Source of the DNA: Papilionanthe hookeriana x Papilionanthe teres
Lineage: Eukaryota; Streptophyta; Magnoliopsida; Asparagales; Orchidaceae
Length of the DNA stretch: 64,000 bases
Direction of reading: 5' to 3'
Assembly (NCBI GenBank): GCA_022702705.1
Contig: CM040427.1
Location: 74,329,283-74,393,282, forward strand
Made by a program: the position numbers and the translations under genes. The stretch's first letter is position 1, and every line of letters begins with the position of its first letter. Below the pieces are notes generated by a model. It saw nothing but the letters and a program-made list of their open reading frames with translations. It made no database searches and was not told the origin of the DNA. Of the stretch, positions 51,905-63,013 are shown one piece after another.

Positions 51905-53048
51905 AAACTTTTTAATTATGTTTAAGGACATATTAAACTTAATTAATCAAAATCAAAACTTTTAATTAAGTCTAAGGACATTTTGACTTAATGAATTCAA
52001 AATCAAAACCTTTAATTAAGTTTAAGGACATATTAAACTTAATTAACCAAAAATCAAAATCTTTAATTAAGTTTAAGGACATATTAAACTTAATTAACCA
52101 AAATCAAATCTTTAATTAAGTTTAAGGACATATTAGACTTAATTAATCAAAAACCAAACCTTTTAATTAGGTTTAAGGACATATTAAACTTAATTAACCA
52201 AAATCAAACCTTTTAATTAAGTTTAAGGACATATTAAAATTAATTAATAAAAAATCAAAACCTTTTAATTAAGTTTAAGGACATATTAAACATAATTAAT
52301 CAAAATCAAACCTTTTGATTAAGTTTAAAGACATATTAAACTTAATTAACCAAAATCAAAATCTTTTAATTAAGTTTAAGGACATATTAAACTTAATTAA
52401 TCAAAAATCAAAACCTTTTAATTAAGTTTAAGGACATATTAAACTTAATTAACCAAAATCACCCTTTAATTAAGTTTAAGGATATATTAAACTTAATTAA
52501 CCAAAATAAAAACCCTTTAATTAAGTTTAAGGACATATTAAACTTAAGTAACCAAAATCAAACTCTTTAATTAAGTTTAAGAACATACTAAACTTCATTA
52601 ACCAAAATCAACCTTTAATTAAGTTTAAGGACATATTAAACTTACTTAACCAAAATCAAAACCTTTAATTAAGTTTAAGGACATATTAGACTTAATTAAT
52701 CAAAATCAAAACCTTTAATTAAGTTTAAGGACATATTAAACTTAATTAACTAAAATCAAAACCTTTAATTAAGTTTAAGGACATATTAAACTTAATTAAG
52801 TAAAATCAAAACCTTTAATTAAGTTTAAGGACATATTAAACTTAATTAATCAAAATCAAAACTTTTAATTAAGTTTAAGGACATATTAAATTTAATTAAC
52901 CAAAATCAAAACCTTTAATTAAGTTTAAGGATATATTAAACTTAATTAATCAAAATAAAAAATTTTAATTAAGTTTAAGGACATATTAGACTTAATTAAT
53001 CAAAACTAAACCTTTAATTAAGTTTAAAGACATATTAAACTTAATTAA
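51905..53048. repeat. Array B: about 23 copies of a ~50-bp perfect-hairpin unit
   Basis: The core TTAATTAAGTTTAA, then GGACATA, then TTAAACTTAATTAA forms 14-bp perfect inverted arms around a 7-base loop. CCAAAATCAAAACC joins successive hairpins. Unit lengths vary from about 48 to 53 bases. Most copies keep both arms intact. Confidence 0.93.
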
Positions 53049-53049
53049 C

Positions 53050-53440
53050 CTCATTACACATTATGTTTAAGACAAACCTAAACCCTAATTAGGTCTAACC
53101 CATTAGACCTAATTAAACCATTAAACCTTAACTAACTAAGGTTTAATCAAACACAAACTCTAATTAGTTATAACCTATTAGACCTAATTAAACCATTAAA
53201 CCTTAACTAACTAAGGTTTAATCAAACATAAACCCTAATTAGGTCTAACCCATTAGACTTAATTAAACCGTTAAACCTTAACTTACTAAGGTTTAATCAA
53301 ACATAAACCCTAATTAGGTCTAACCCATTCGACCTAATTAATCCATTAAACCTTAACTAAATAAGGTTTAATCAAACATAAACCCTAATTGGGTCTAACC
53401 CATTAGACCTAATTAAACCATTAAACCTTAACCAACTAAG
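53050..53440. repeat. Array C: about 5 copies of a 77-bp unit with two hairpins
   Basis: Each unit has TAATTAGGTCTAA-CCCA-TTAGACCTAATTA (13-bp arms) and TTAAACCTTA-ACTAAC-TAAGGTTTAA (10-bp arms). Paired changes are not obvious, and some copies have single mismatches. Confidence 0.9.
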
Positions 53441-53880
53441 GTTTAACTAAACCCAAACCTAACTTAAGTCTAACCCATATTAGACTTAAGTCAAACCATA
53501 CTTAGGTTCAACCTAACATGAACCTAACCTAAACCTAACTTAAGTCTAACCTATATTAGACTTAAGTAAAACCAAACTTAGGTTCAACCCGATATGAACC
53601 TAAGTCTAACCTAAACCTAACTTAAGTCTAACCCACATTAGACTTAAGTCAGACCATACTTAGGTTCAACCCGACATGAACCTAATTCTAAGCCAAACCT
53701 AACTTAAGTCTAACCCATATTAGACTTAAGTCAAACCATACTTAGGTTCAACCTGACATGAACCTAACTTAAACTTAACATATGTTTAACTCACATTAGA
53801 CTTAAGAAACCATACTTAAGATTCAACCTGACATGAACTTAAGTCTAACCTAAAGTGAGACATAAACCTTAGGTTCAATC
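53441..53880. repeat. Array D: about 5 copies of a ~80-bp unit with two hairpins
   Basis: Units contain ACTTAAGTCTAA-CCCATA-TTAGACTTAAGT (12-bp arms) and TTAGGTTCA-ACCTGACA-TGAACCTAA (9-bp arms). The design is the same as in array C, with a different arm sequence and the same CCCA loop core. Confidence 0.88.
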
Positions 53881-53889
53881 CAAATTAAA

Positions 53890-54371
53890 CCTGAATCGAC
53901 AACATTGAACAAAAATCGACATAATCAACATAAATTTGACATTTCAAACGAAAATTGACATAACCAACATAAATCCTACATTTCAAACCAATTCAACAAT
54001 CACCGACATTAAATGACATTAATCGACATTAATCGACATTTCAAACCAAATTCAATAATCACCGACATTAAATGACATTTCAAACCAAATTGAACAATCA
54101 CCGACATTAAATGACACTAATCGACATTTCAAACCAAATTAAACAATCACCGACATTAAATGACACTAATCGACATTAATCGTCATTTCAACCCAAATTA
54201 AACAATACCGACATTAAATGAGATTAATCGACATTTCAAACCAAATTAAACAATCACCAACGTTAAATGACATTAATCGACATTTCAAATCAAATTCAAC
54301 AATCACCGACATTAAATGACATTAATCAATATTTCAAACCAAATTAAACAATCACCAACATTAAATGACAT
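53890..54371. repeat. Array E, left part: 49-bp unit with GACATT words
   Basis: The unit CAATCACCGACATTAAATGA followed by CATTAATCGACATTTCAAACC and CAAATTCAA repeats with small losses. GACATT occurs three times per unit. The array is cut by the 5.5-kb LTR and continues at 59877. Confidence 0.9.
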
Positions 54372-56519
54372 TGTACGGCTTATTTTTAGGTTGTGTGTGT
54401 TATATTTTGAAAAGGGGGTTGCCTACAGAAGTTGTCTGCGAATTTTCATATTTTAAATTTAATTTAAATATATATATAATTTAGAAAGTAGTATTTGATT
54501 TAAAAAATAATTTTTAAATTTGAAGATTTTAAGATATGAAATCAAACCGATCTCACATCCCAAATAGTTTATATAAACGAGCATCACATCACAAACCGTG
54601 TATCTATCCCGAAGAATAGACACACTACTTGACGATGGGACTCGATTAAATAAACTAGAAGATTTGTGACAACAGTTTGGTCTGCGAACCAATTTTATGA
54701 GCCGACAAGTTCCCCTGCTTAATATAAATGAATTAAGCAGGGTTTATATTACCTGGGTTCTTAAGGTTCCCTATAAGGGCAAGCCCCTATAGTTAATTAC
54801 ATCTTAAATCTCTGAATACACTTAAGAAAACTCTCGATAATGATCAGTGGTTTTGCTCTCAAGAATTTCAAAGTTTAAGGTTTTCAAAGGATTGAATTTT
54901 GAAAATTTCAAAAGGGAATGGATCAAATTTGGAACAGTTTATTTCAAGAGTCCAAATGAAGAGAAGTAGAAGAAGCTGAGGATCCAAGAAGAATCTTGGC
55001 AACTTCCCAAACTATCATATTGTTTGGCTTCAATTTAGGAGTTTATTTATTGTTTCAATCCTGCCGATTTTATTTAATTAGGTCTTATATTTGTATGACA
55101 TATTCACACAAATAGCCTTGAATATGTGAGGGTTTATGTCGTACCAAACGACCATCTCGAAGTCCTAAGACCGGTTAGGGCTTAATTTGCATAACATGAT
55201 TATACAAATGCCTAACAAAAAGTTGAGGAATTATGTTGCACTAAGCAAACTACCTCGAAGTCCTATGGCTTGGTTATTTAAAACTAAGAAATGTTTTGCT
55301 GAAGTAGATCCGAGTTTTGCTGATGACGATGGCCGTGCTGCCCACTGTGCTCCAAGCTCCTTATTGTTGTAGAGGTTTAGTTTTAGAAGTCATAAATCAG
55401 GAGATGAGAGAAGTGTTTTAGTTTAGAGAAAATCTTAAAATCCAAGTGTTTTTTAGTGTTTTAATTAAAACAAATCTTAAAGTTTATTAAACAGAACCGA
55501 TTAAGATCCCACGGTTCTGTCATCCTGACATCGTTATTTTCATCGAATTCACTTAGTCTAGATGAATTTACTAAACTCAACTGAATGAGTTCCACACTTT
55601 CATTTAGACCGTGGGAAATCCCGTTAGCAACACACAGGTTACATCATCCGAGGTATTCCCAATCATTCAACGAGACGTTTTAATTTAGTTGCAATTGTAG
55701 TTTTGTTGTTCTGTTTGTGATTAAATTTTGAGTTGTTTTATATTTTAGAATGTTGTGGCGGTAAATTTTATCTTGCAATGAATTTTAATTTAGTTTTGAT
55801 TTCAGTTCAGGGACTACCCTAAAGGTTTTGGTTTCCATGCAACAGTTTTATTTATCATGCAAGAAAAGTAAAGTACGATGCATGTAAGTAAATTGCAATA
55901 AAATAAAAGCGTACTCGGAGGGTCTTCCCGTCATCCCAAGTTGCACTTAAAACACATGTTAAGGCATTTAAATATTTCAACAAGTACCTAGGTAAAGCTA
56001 AGGGAAGGGTTTTGGTTGTCTACCAAATTCCTAATCCTATAACTAGTCATCTCCTATGACGTCTAGGTTCTTGTGTTTTGTTTAAGGATGATTTTCTTCA
56101 TCGAAGAACAATTAAATTTAGTTGTTCTTCTAAAACATCCTATCATATTGAGGAAGTGCTTAGGAAAAGTCCTAAACATCTTTTCAATATTTACGGGATT
56201 GTTTTGAGTCCAAGTAAATTTAGTTATACGAGGTGAATTAATCATCCGGGAGTTTAGTTAAACTTTGTCTCTTGCTCAGTGAACTTGGGTATTTGATTAC
56301 CTGATGAATGAAGTGACATCTCACTTAATACTCTATTTAAGAGTTATAATAATTAAAGCCTTTAAGGGCAAGTTGGTTTATCGAGAATTTTAATCATTCT
56401 TAATTTGAAGTTTGAGTTAATGGTTTAAAGTGTTTTAATTTAATAATGAGGTTTTAATTAATAATTTTAAGTTTGGAATAATGTTAAAATTATTTTAGAT
56501 TTAATTCTTAATGATTTCA

Positions 56520-56790
56520 TTTAGGTTTGTTGTTAAATGATTTTAATTCAATTTGATTTTAATTTAATTTTAATTTAATTTAATTTTAATTTAATTTTAA
56601 TTTAATTTTAATTTAATTTTATTTTTAATTTGATTTAAATTTACTTAATTTTTAATTCAATTTAATTTTAATTTAATTTAATTTAATTTAATTTATTTTA
56701 ATTTTAATTTTTAATTTAATTTAATTTAATTTTAATTTAATTTAATTTTAGTTTTAATTGTTAATTTTAATTATTAATTTGGATTATTAT
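56520..56790. repeat. (TTTAA)n / (TTTTAA)n low-complexity tract
   Basis: TTTAATTTAATTTTAATTTAA-like words run for about 250 bases with irregular period. They lie inside the 5.5-kb LTR. Confidence 0.93.
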
Positions 56791-58199
56791 TTTAATTTTT
56801 AATTAAGAATTAAGTATTGTTAAAGTGACTTATTTAGGGATTTTTAAATTAAAGAATAAATATGCTCTTAATAATATCCCTATTTTAATGATCCAAATTT
56901 AAATATATTCCTTCCAAAATTTAAATTATTTAATTAATTAAGGTTTCATTTTTGATATTTTCAAAGTGTTTAATGGGTTTCTACCCCTTAATTTTCCTAA
57001 GTTTAAATCATCCAAGAGAAAGTTAAAATCAAATATTTTACTCCACACCATTTTGATTAAACCTAAAGTTTTAATTAAGGGTTAAAATTTTTAATTACCT
57101 TTATGCCCTTTTAAGCTTATTTATTTCATAACTCACTAAATTGAGCTCAAATGAATTTGAAATTTTTATGTTAACTCACTCATATGTCAATTAAGACATT
57201 AGAAGAGAAAAATATGATTTTTCTGAAATTAATTTATTTATATAATTATTTTTAGTAGAAAATAGGGGTTTTCAAAGAAAATTCAACAACATGACCAAGA
57301 AAAAGTTTCTATCCTTAAGAAAATTATGGGATGTTCCTAATGACTAGAGGACCACTTGGACAAATTTTGGTGATTTTTTAAATTATATTTTATTTATTAT
57401 AATTATTTTGAATTTTAGAGTATTAATTAATTATAAAATAAAATAAAAGTTGAAAAATAGATTTTATATTTTTTTAAAATCTCTCTAACCTCAAGGAGTT
57501 CAGAGAAATAAATTTTATAATTTTATGATTCTTCTTTGATTTATTGAAATTATTTTAGTGAAAAAGGTTAAAAACTCATTTTTAACATTAAAAATTAAAC
57601 TAAGCCTTTAAAATTCAATATCTTACCCTAGGGACTTAGGAAAAATATTTGGTTTGTTCCTAAGTAATTAGGAATCAAAATGTAACATTTTTATGATTTT
57701 TAATATTTTTACGACTTTTATTATTTTTTTAATTATTAAAATTTTTAAATATTATGAAAAATCAACTTTTTTAGAAAATTCCAATTTTAATTTTTCTAAA
57801 CTCCCCTGATATCAGAGAAGCCCCAAAACCATTTTTGTGTATTTGGGCTTGGTTCGCCTCCCCATGGTCTGATTTTGGGCCAAGAGGATTAGTTGGGTCA
57901 GCTGCCATGGAGTGGTGAAGTCCCCATCAAAATAGTTTAAGTTAATTTTAGGTTATGGTGTTGCATTAGAGAGGTTAAAATGGCTTAAGGAGGGCTTAGG
58001 AAAGGACTCCCTCTTCTTGCCATTAATGGCTTGGTGACAAGTCAAATCACCCATGGCTTCATGTGGCTTGTCCATGGCTTGCATGTGGCTCCATTTGGCT
58101 CAATCTTGGCTTAGGGAAAGTGGATTCATTTATATGAAAAAGGGATTTAGAGATTTTGGCAATTTAGTGAGAAATTTAGATGGTGCTTGATTTAGGTTA

Positions 58200-59320
58200 A
58201 TTTGATGATTGATTGGGACTTAGGAATTGATTCCAATTAAAGGGATGATGAGAAGGAATTGTCATGTGGGCTTTGGAATGGGTTTGGGATTTTGGATTTC
58301 ACTTTGGATGGGCTTTCAAGATGGTTTAGGGAGTGGGCTTTTATATTTCAAAACAAATTTTAGGATGAAAATTTTGCAAAGGATTGGGTCCAATAAGTGT
58401 TGAATTTAATATAGGAATGTTTCATGAATGATTTGGAATCAATTTGAAGTGATTTGGAGTTGAATTGGGTTGAATTTGGGTCTTTTTTGGTTATGGTAAA
58501 AATGGATCCAATTGGGCTAAAGTTGGATTTGATGTAAAATTAATGTTGAGAAATGTTCATGGGAGTGTCACAAAGAGTTTCCAACTTTGGTTAGGCTCTA
58601 ATTTTGGGATTTGGGCCCATTTAGGTTAGGTTTGGACTTAGGTCAATTTAAGGGATTTTAGTTTTGGGTTAGGTTTGGGTGGAGTTTAGGTTCAAATTTT
58701 GGGCAAATCAAGTTAGTGTTTTGTTTGTGGGGATATTAGGCAGGTTTAGGAAAAGATTTGGGGTTAATTGGAGTTGAATTGGATGGGTTTGAGCTAGGTT
58801 TAGGTCATGAGCCAAAATTGGGCCTTAGGCTTCAAATTGAAATTGGGCTCAAATGTCAATCAAATTGGACTTGCATTTAGTCTAAATTGAAATTGGGGAT
58901 GTTGATTTGAAGTTTAGAATTGAATTGGACAAAAATTGAGGTCAATTAGGGTGGTTTGGTTTGACATTGGGTTCACTTGGGTTTAAAATGGGCAAAATTG
59001 GGGGTTTTGGTAAAAGTGGGGTAAATTGTTAAAATTAGCCCATGGTGTAGTTGAAAAAAATGAAATTAGGAATATTTGAGGTTTTCTGAAATTTTTTGGG
59101 AATTTTTTGAATTTTTGGATTTTTGGGCTAAGAAGGGCATTTTGGGTATTTGGAGGGTATTGGGGGTACTTTTGGAATTTTTGGTATTTTTGGCTATGTA
59201 TGATCAATTTGAGTGGGGGGGAATGTTTAGGATTGATTTTGAGGAATTTTGGGTAATTTAGGTGATTTTATAAATTTTGGGTAGTTTCAAGGGCTTTTTG
59301 TAGGTTCAGTAGGTGTAGGG
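58200..59320 (+). repeat. T/G-rich strand-asymmetric low-complexity region
   Basis: The plus strand consists mostly of TTTGGG, GGATTTTGGG and AATTTGGG words with very few C. The run of G-tracts at about 59124-59166 (GGGCATTTTGGGTATTTGG, then AGGGTATTGGGGG) could favour a G-quadruplex. The same composition occurs at 1-480 and, as C/A-rich DNA, at 63300-64000. Confidence 0.85.
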
Positions 59321-59876
59321 CCCAGGGGGTCAAAAATTGAAATTTTGGAAAAATGAAGATTGATCAAATTTGAGTAAAATGAAATCACTTTGGTTGGGCC
59401 ATGAAGTCATATTAAGCCCTCAGAAGCCATGAGAAGACTCATTTGAGGCATTCACTATGTTGTTCCTAACCCTCTTAGCCAGGGGCTTAGGGGTTAAGGA
59501 CCATCCATGTGAATTACCTACATGAGTCAGGAAGTCAAGTTGGGTGAGAGTGTGTTTTTAGGACTTGGAATGTGTGTGAGAGTGTAGTGTATGTGCAAGT
59601 CGACCCTCACCGGACCGGGCCACCCGGGGTATCCCTAAGGCCAAGAAGTCCTATACGGAACTCATCCTTTAAATCTCCACATTTGATTTCAACCCTCTAG
59701 GTGATTAGGGGTCTACAATCAAGCTTATGGGGTTTGCAGGGAGTCAAGAGGTGTTTGAACTTCTAAAGGGTGGGTTCCACTTCTAGTCCTCTAAGATTAT
59801 TCAAAGGAAAAGCCTAAGGCTAGATCCTAAGTACTAAAGAGAGGGGAAAAAGACCTCATAAAAAATGAGGTCAACA

Positions 59877-60235
59877 GACATTAATCGACATTTCAAACCA
59901 AATTCAACAATCACCGACATTAAATGACATTAATCGACATTTCAAACCAAATTCAACAATCACCGACATTAAATGACATTAATCGACATTTCAAACCAAA
60001 TTCAATAATCACCAACGTTAAATGACATTAATCGACATTTCAAATTCAACAATCACCGACATTAAATGACATTAATCAACATTTCAAACCAAATTCAACA
60101 ATCACCGACATTAATCGACATTTCAAACCAAATTCAACAATCACCGACATTAATCGACATTTCAAAACAAATACAACAATCACCGACATTAAATGACATA
60201 ATTCGACATTCAAAATAAATCAACATGATTTGACA
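59877..60235. repeat. Array E, right part
   Basis: About seven further copies of the 49-bp unit follow the LTR insertion, then decay. The phase continues from 54371, consistent with a single interrupted array. Confidence 0.9.
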
Positions 60236-60753
60236 TAAACCGACATAAGTTCGGCTTAAATCGAACTTAACACGACACAAACTGACATAATCCTCAAGTT
60301 CGACCTAAATCAAACTTAACACGATAACACTTACACTTTTTCGAGGATAAATGTTAACCTTAATTGGGAGTTTTCTTAGACAATATTAATTGCTCAGGAT
60401 GTAATTAACTATAGAAGCTTGATCTTCTAGGAGATTAAATAACTCAGGATAGGTATTTCACCTACAAGACCTTTCTGGTTATCCAAGATCTTCATATGAT
60501 TTTCTTATATGAAAAACTTCAGTAATTACACAATCTGAAGACTTTTTCTATGAAATTATCATTTTGATCTCATTTTCTCTCAATCTCTATCATGATTAAT
60601 CCTTCTTCAAATTCTCCAAAGACTTCTGACAATAAGTCTAGGAAGGATAAGAATTAGGTGATAGATAGAGAAAGAGAGTGACGACTCCACGACATTCACA
60701 TGATATGAGAATTAACGGCGTCGACACCAAGCGAACCAATTCGCTCGCCATCA
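60236..60753 (-). other. 5' end of the giant minus-strand LTR
   Basis: This non-repetitive terminal part includes the block at about 60375-60420 shared with 54780-54850 and ends, on the minus strand, with the LTR start TGATGGCGAGCG. GTGGAGTCGTCAC (minus strand, near 60680) resembles a motif of large plant gypsy elements; this is from memory and tentative. Confidence 0.5.
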
Positions 60754-62107
60754 AGTATCTAAATGTGTTGTGCCAAATAGAATCAAATATATTCTTTACC
60801 CATACTTGGTTCTATAAAGAAAATTGGTTAATTTGAAGCTTAAAATTTTATAGATGGGTTAGGCAAGGAAGATACCAGCTCTCAATCTAGAGTTCCCTCG
60901 ATTCCCTCCACTTGGGGGCTAACATCTCATAACAAAATTTTTCACATCAAACCAAATTAGGGGGCTTTAGCCTGTCACTCTAAAGTCCTCTAATTTTACT
61001 CCCCATTAAAACATATCTCCCTATTTATTTAAACTCAATTATATGAACTACAATTCTCATCCATATAATTGCTTGTGATTCTTTCCAATTATTGATTGAG
61101 AAAACGTCGTAATGGATCTTACATAATCTCCCAACAAATTTTAACATCTTAATTGGCCAAATCAAGAAGTAAATTAAGTGCAAGGAAATAAATCATCACA
61201 ACTTCTTCCAACATTAAACTTATATACTTCCTTCCATAATTTAATTACTTCATCATTTAAAAGAAAAAAGATAAAGAAAACTACTCAGAACTCATGGAGA
61301 AAACACAAATATAACTTGATTTGAAAGTAGTAATCATAGTGAAAACACAACAAGTTTTACTTAAAAACCAAATGTAAAAAACAAAAATAAACACTTATCT
61401 GAAAAACCTCTTCACAAGACTCTGAAAGTTCCTCTGAAATTTTGCTTTCCACTTAAATATTCCACAGAGGTTGGCGCCAAACTCTAAGGATTGACTCTCC
61501 TAAATTCTAATACAAACTATGATAAAGTAAAGTAGAAGACTAAAGAAAATTTGGTGAGAAGAAGGCTCTCCTTCTTCCTCTTTCCCTGGAATCAACTTCA
61601 AGCTTTTCTCCAACTTCTCCCACCAAAATTTTCTACTAAACTCTTCACTTGGGTGTGGCGCCACTTTCTGATTTTCAAGTCTTCATTTTTAATAATTCTC
61701 TAAAAGGTGTTTTTGTGTCTCTTCAAAATATGTTCAGATTCAATAAATCCACCAAGAATACATCCATTCGTTGAAATTTTAAATGAATTTTGGAGCTGAT
61801 GGGAAGTTAATAAAGTTTAAACCAAATAATGCTTCAAAAACCCCTTCAAATTTGTGCCAAAATTAATTAAAATTCGTTACTTTAACTGTGGCGCCTATGC
61901 GCTAGCCATCCGATAGGCGCCAGAGGCCAAATTTGCACACCTTTCAATTTTTGCTCCAAATTTGTTCCTTTTTTGCTCCATTCATCATAATCAGTCATTT
62001 TAATCATACTTGCAAGAAAAATACAAAAATACCTTTCATTAAAGTGCAATATCATCAAAAATAGTTATAAAAATGTGCATAAAATTACTATATATTTAAG
62101 TGTATCA
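60754..62107 (-). repeat. Athila-related LTR, 5' fragment
   Basis: On the minus strand it starts TGATACACTTAAATATATAG and follows the Athila LTR in order: GATATTGCACTTTAATGAAAGG, then GAGCAAAAAA. Then come a GC-rich palindrome block, TTTAGAGTGACAGGCTAAA, and GAGAGCTGGTATCTTCCTTGCC, up to CTATTTGGCACAACAC. Joined to 48166-48534 it gives about 1.72 kb. Where the Athila LTR carries CGCCGACGGCG, this one has TGGCGCCTAT and ATAGGCGCCA (about 61880-61925). Confidence 0.75.
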
Positions 62108-62316
62108 CTTACCATGGCTGAAACCTTAAACCTAACTCATCCCGTCCTCTTTATTTTCTTGGTTGAAAATCACCTCCATCCCACCCCTGCTTTTGGCTTG
62201 ATTAATTATTCACTTACTTAGCCTATGTTTGGTTTACTTTATTTGGTTAGTAATTAAAGAAATATTTACATGTGTAAACCATTTAAATACATTTTTTTTT
62301 TGAAAGAAAAATAACA
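62108..62316. other. Short spacer
   Basis: Nothing is recognisable. It lies between the Athila-related LTR and the LINE remnant. Confidence 0.5.
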
Positions 62317-63013
62317 CTAATAAATGAAGTTATAAATTAGGAGAACGAATGTAAAGAAGTTTGAGTAAACCCCCCTTAAGAAAAAAGCAAAGAGAAATAA
62401 GAGGCATTTATCAATAAAAACAACTTGAGAGGAAGTAGCAGATTTAGTAAGCCAATCAACTAGCATGTTTACCTCCTTAGGTATAAATGACCATTGAATA
62501 TTTAAGCCTTGGACCAATATAGCAACTTACTTGAGCTGAAGTTGACATGTCAGCGAGCCAAAGAAAGAGAGGTGCAAGTCTTCAATATTATTAAAGATTC
62601 CATCTCTAAGATAAGATTATGCCAACGTAGATTAGAAGCAATCCTAAGAGTAATCAGTAGCGCCTCAGCCTTGGCTTGAATAATACATAAGAAAAGCAAT
62701 ACCATTGTGATATCCTAAAACACCACCAATCCTATCATTGTCATAAGCGAAGCTCCCATCAATATTAACATTGAACCAACCTCTCGTAGGTCTCTTTTGA
62801 AAAATTGTCATAGGTTTTATAACAACTGGAGTAGGAATGATAGAAGAAAGACAAAGAGGATCAAACATAAGTAGAAATTTTGTCTTGAATCCACCATAGT
62901 TGAATAGCTTTTGTAAATAGACTAGAAGAAGGTAAAAGGTAGTGTTCGGCCCTCCCAGTTATCAATCTTACCATGCTAATATTATTTTTGGCCATCCACA
63001 CAAACCAGCATAC
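62317..63013 (-). pseudogene. L1-type LINE remnant: end of ORF2 with plant RNase H-like domain
   Basis: On the minus strand the order is a WFVWMAKNN segment (about 62995), then GWFNVNIDGSFAYDNDRIGG, the start of the plant RNase H-like domain with Asp (62790-62730). A middle helix region with LEMESLIIL follows (62600), then FIPKEVNMLVDWLTKS near the end (62480). Stops and small shifts break it. The upstream RT is absent; the sequence is cut at 63014 by the giant LTR. Confidence 0.75.

Larger units (their letters stand above)
54372..59876 (+). mobile_element. Giant solo LTR, 5505 bp, nested in array E
   Basis: It begins TGTACGGCTTATTTTTAGG and ends ATGAGGTCAACA, with GACAT directly on both sides (54367-54371 and 59877-59881). 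GGGGGTTGCCTAC near 54415 resembles words seen in large plant gypsy LTRs. No domain of gag or pol and no internal copy of the ends is visible, so I read it as one LTR. Its last 1.3 kb matches 1-964 and, inverted, 63014-64000. The 5-bp duplication is less decisive than usual because GACATT is frequent in the target array. Confidence 0.68.
48535..60753 (-). mobile_element. Giant solo LTR (6.7 kb without its own insert), built of tandem arrays
   Basis: On the minus strand it starts TGATGGCGAGCG and ends AAGGTCAACA, with perfect AGTAT target copies in plus orientation. It is interrupted by the 5.5-kb LTR at 54372-59876. A segment at about 60375-60420, inverted, matches the 5' part of that LTR (CTATAGTTAATTACATC then AAGAAAACTC; compare 54789-54835), so both belong to related families. 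No gag or pol motif and no second copy of the termini is seen, so a solo LTR is the simplest reading. An Ogre/Tat link rests on size and general style and is inference. Confidence 0.65.

Noticed and set aside
53050..53440. AAACCCTAA words in array C as telomere repeats
   Set aside because: AAACCCTAA occurs only once per 77-bp unit as part of a larger unit, not in tandem.
54967..55380. Small frames near 55187-55372 as a gene
   Set aside because: They are short, lack motifs and lie wholly inside the giant LTR.
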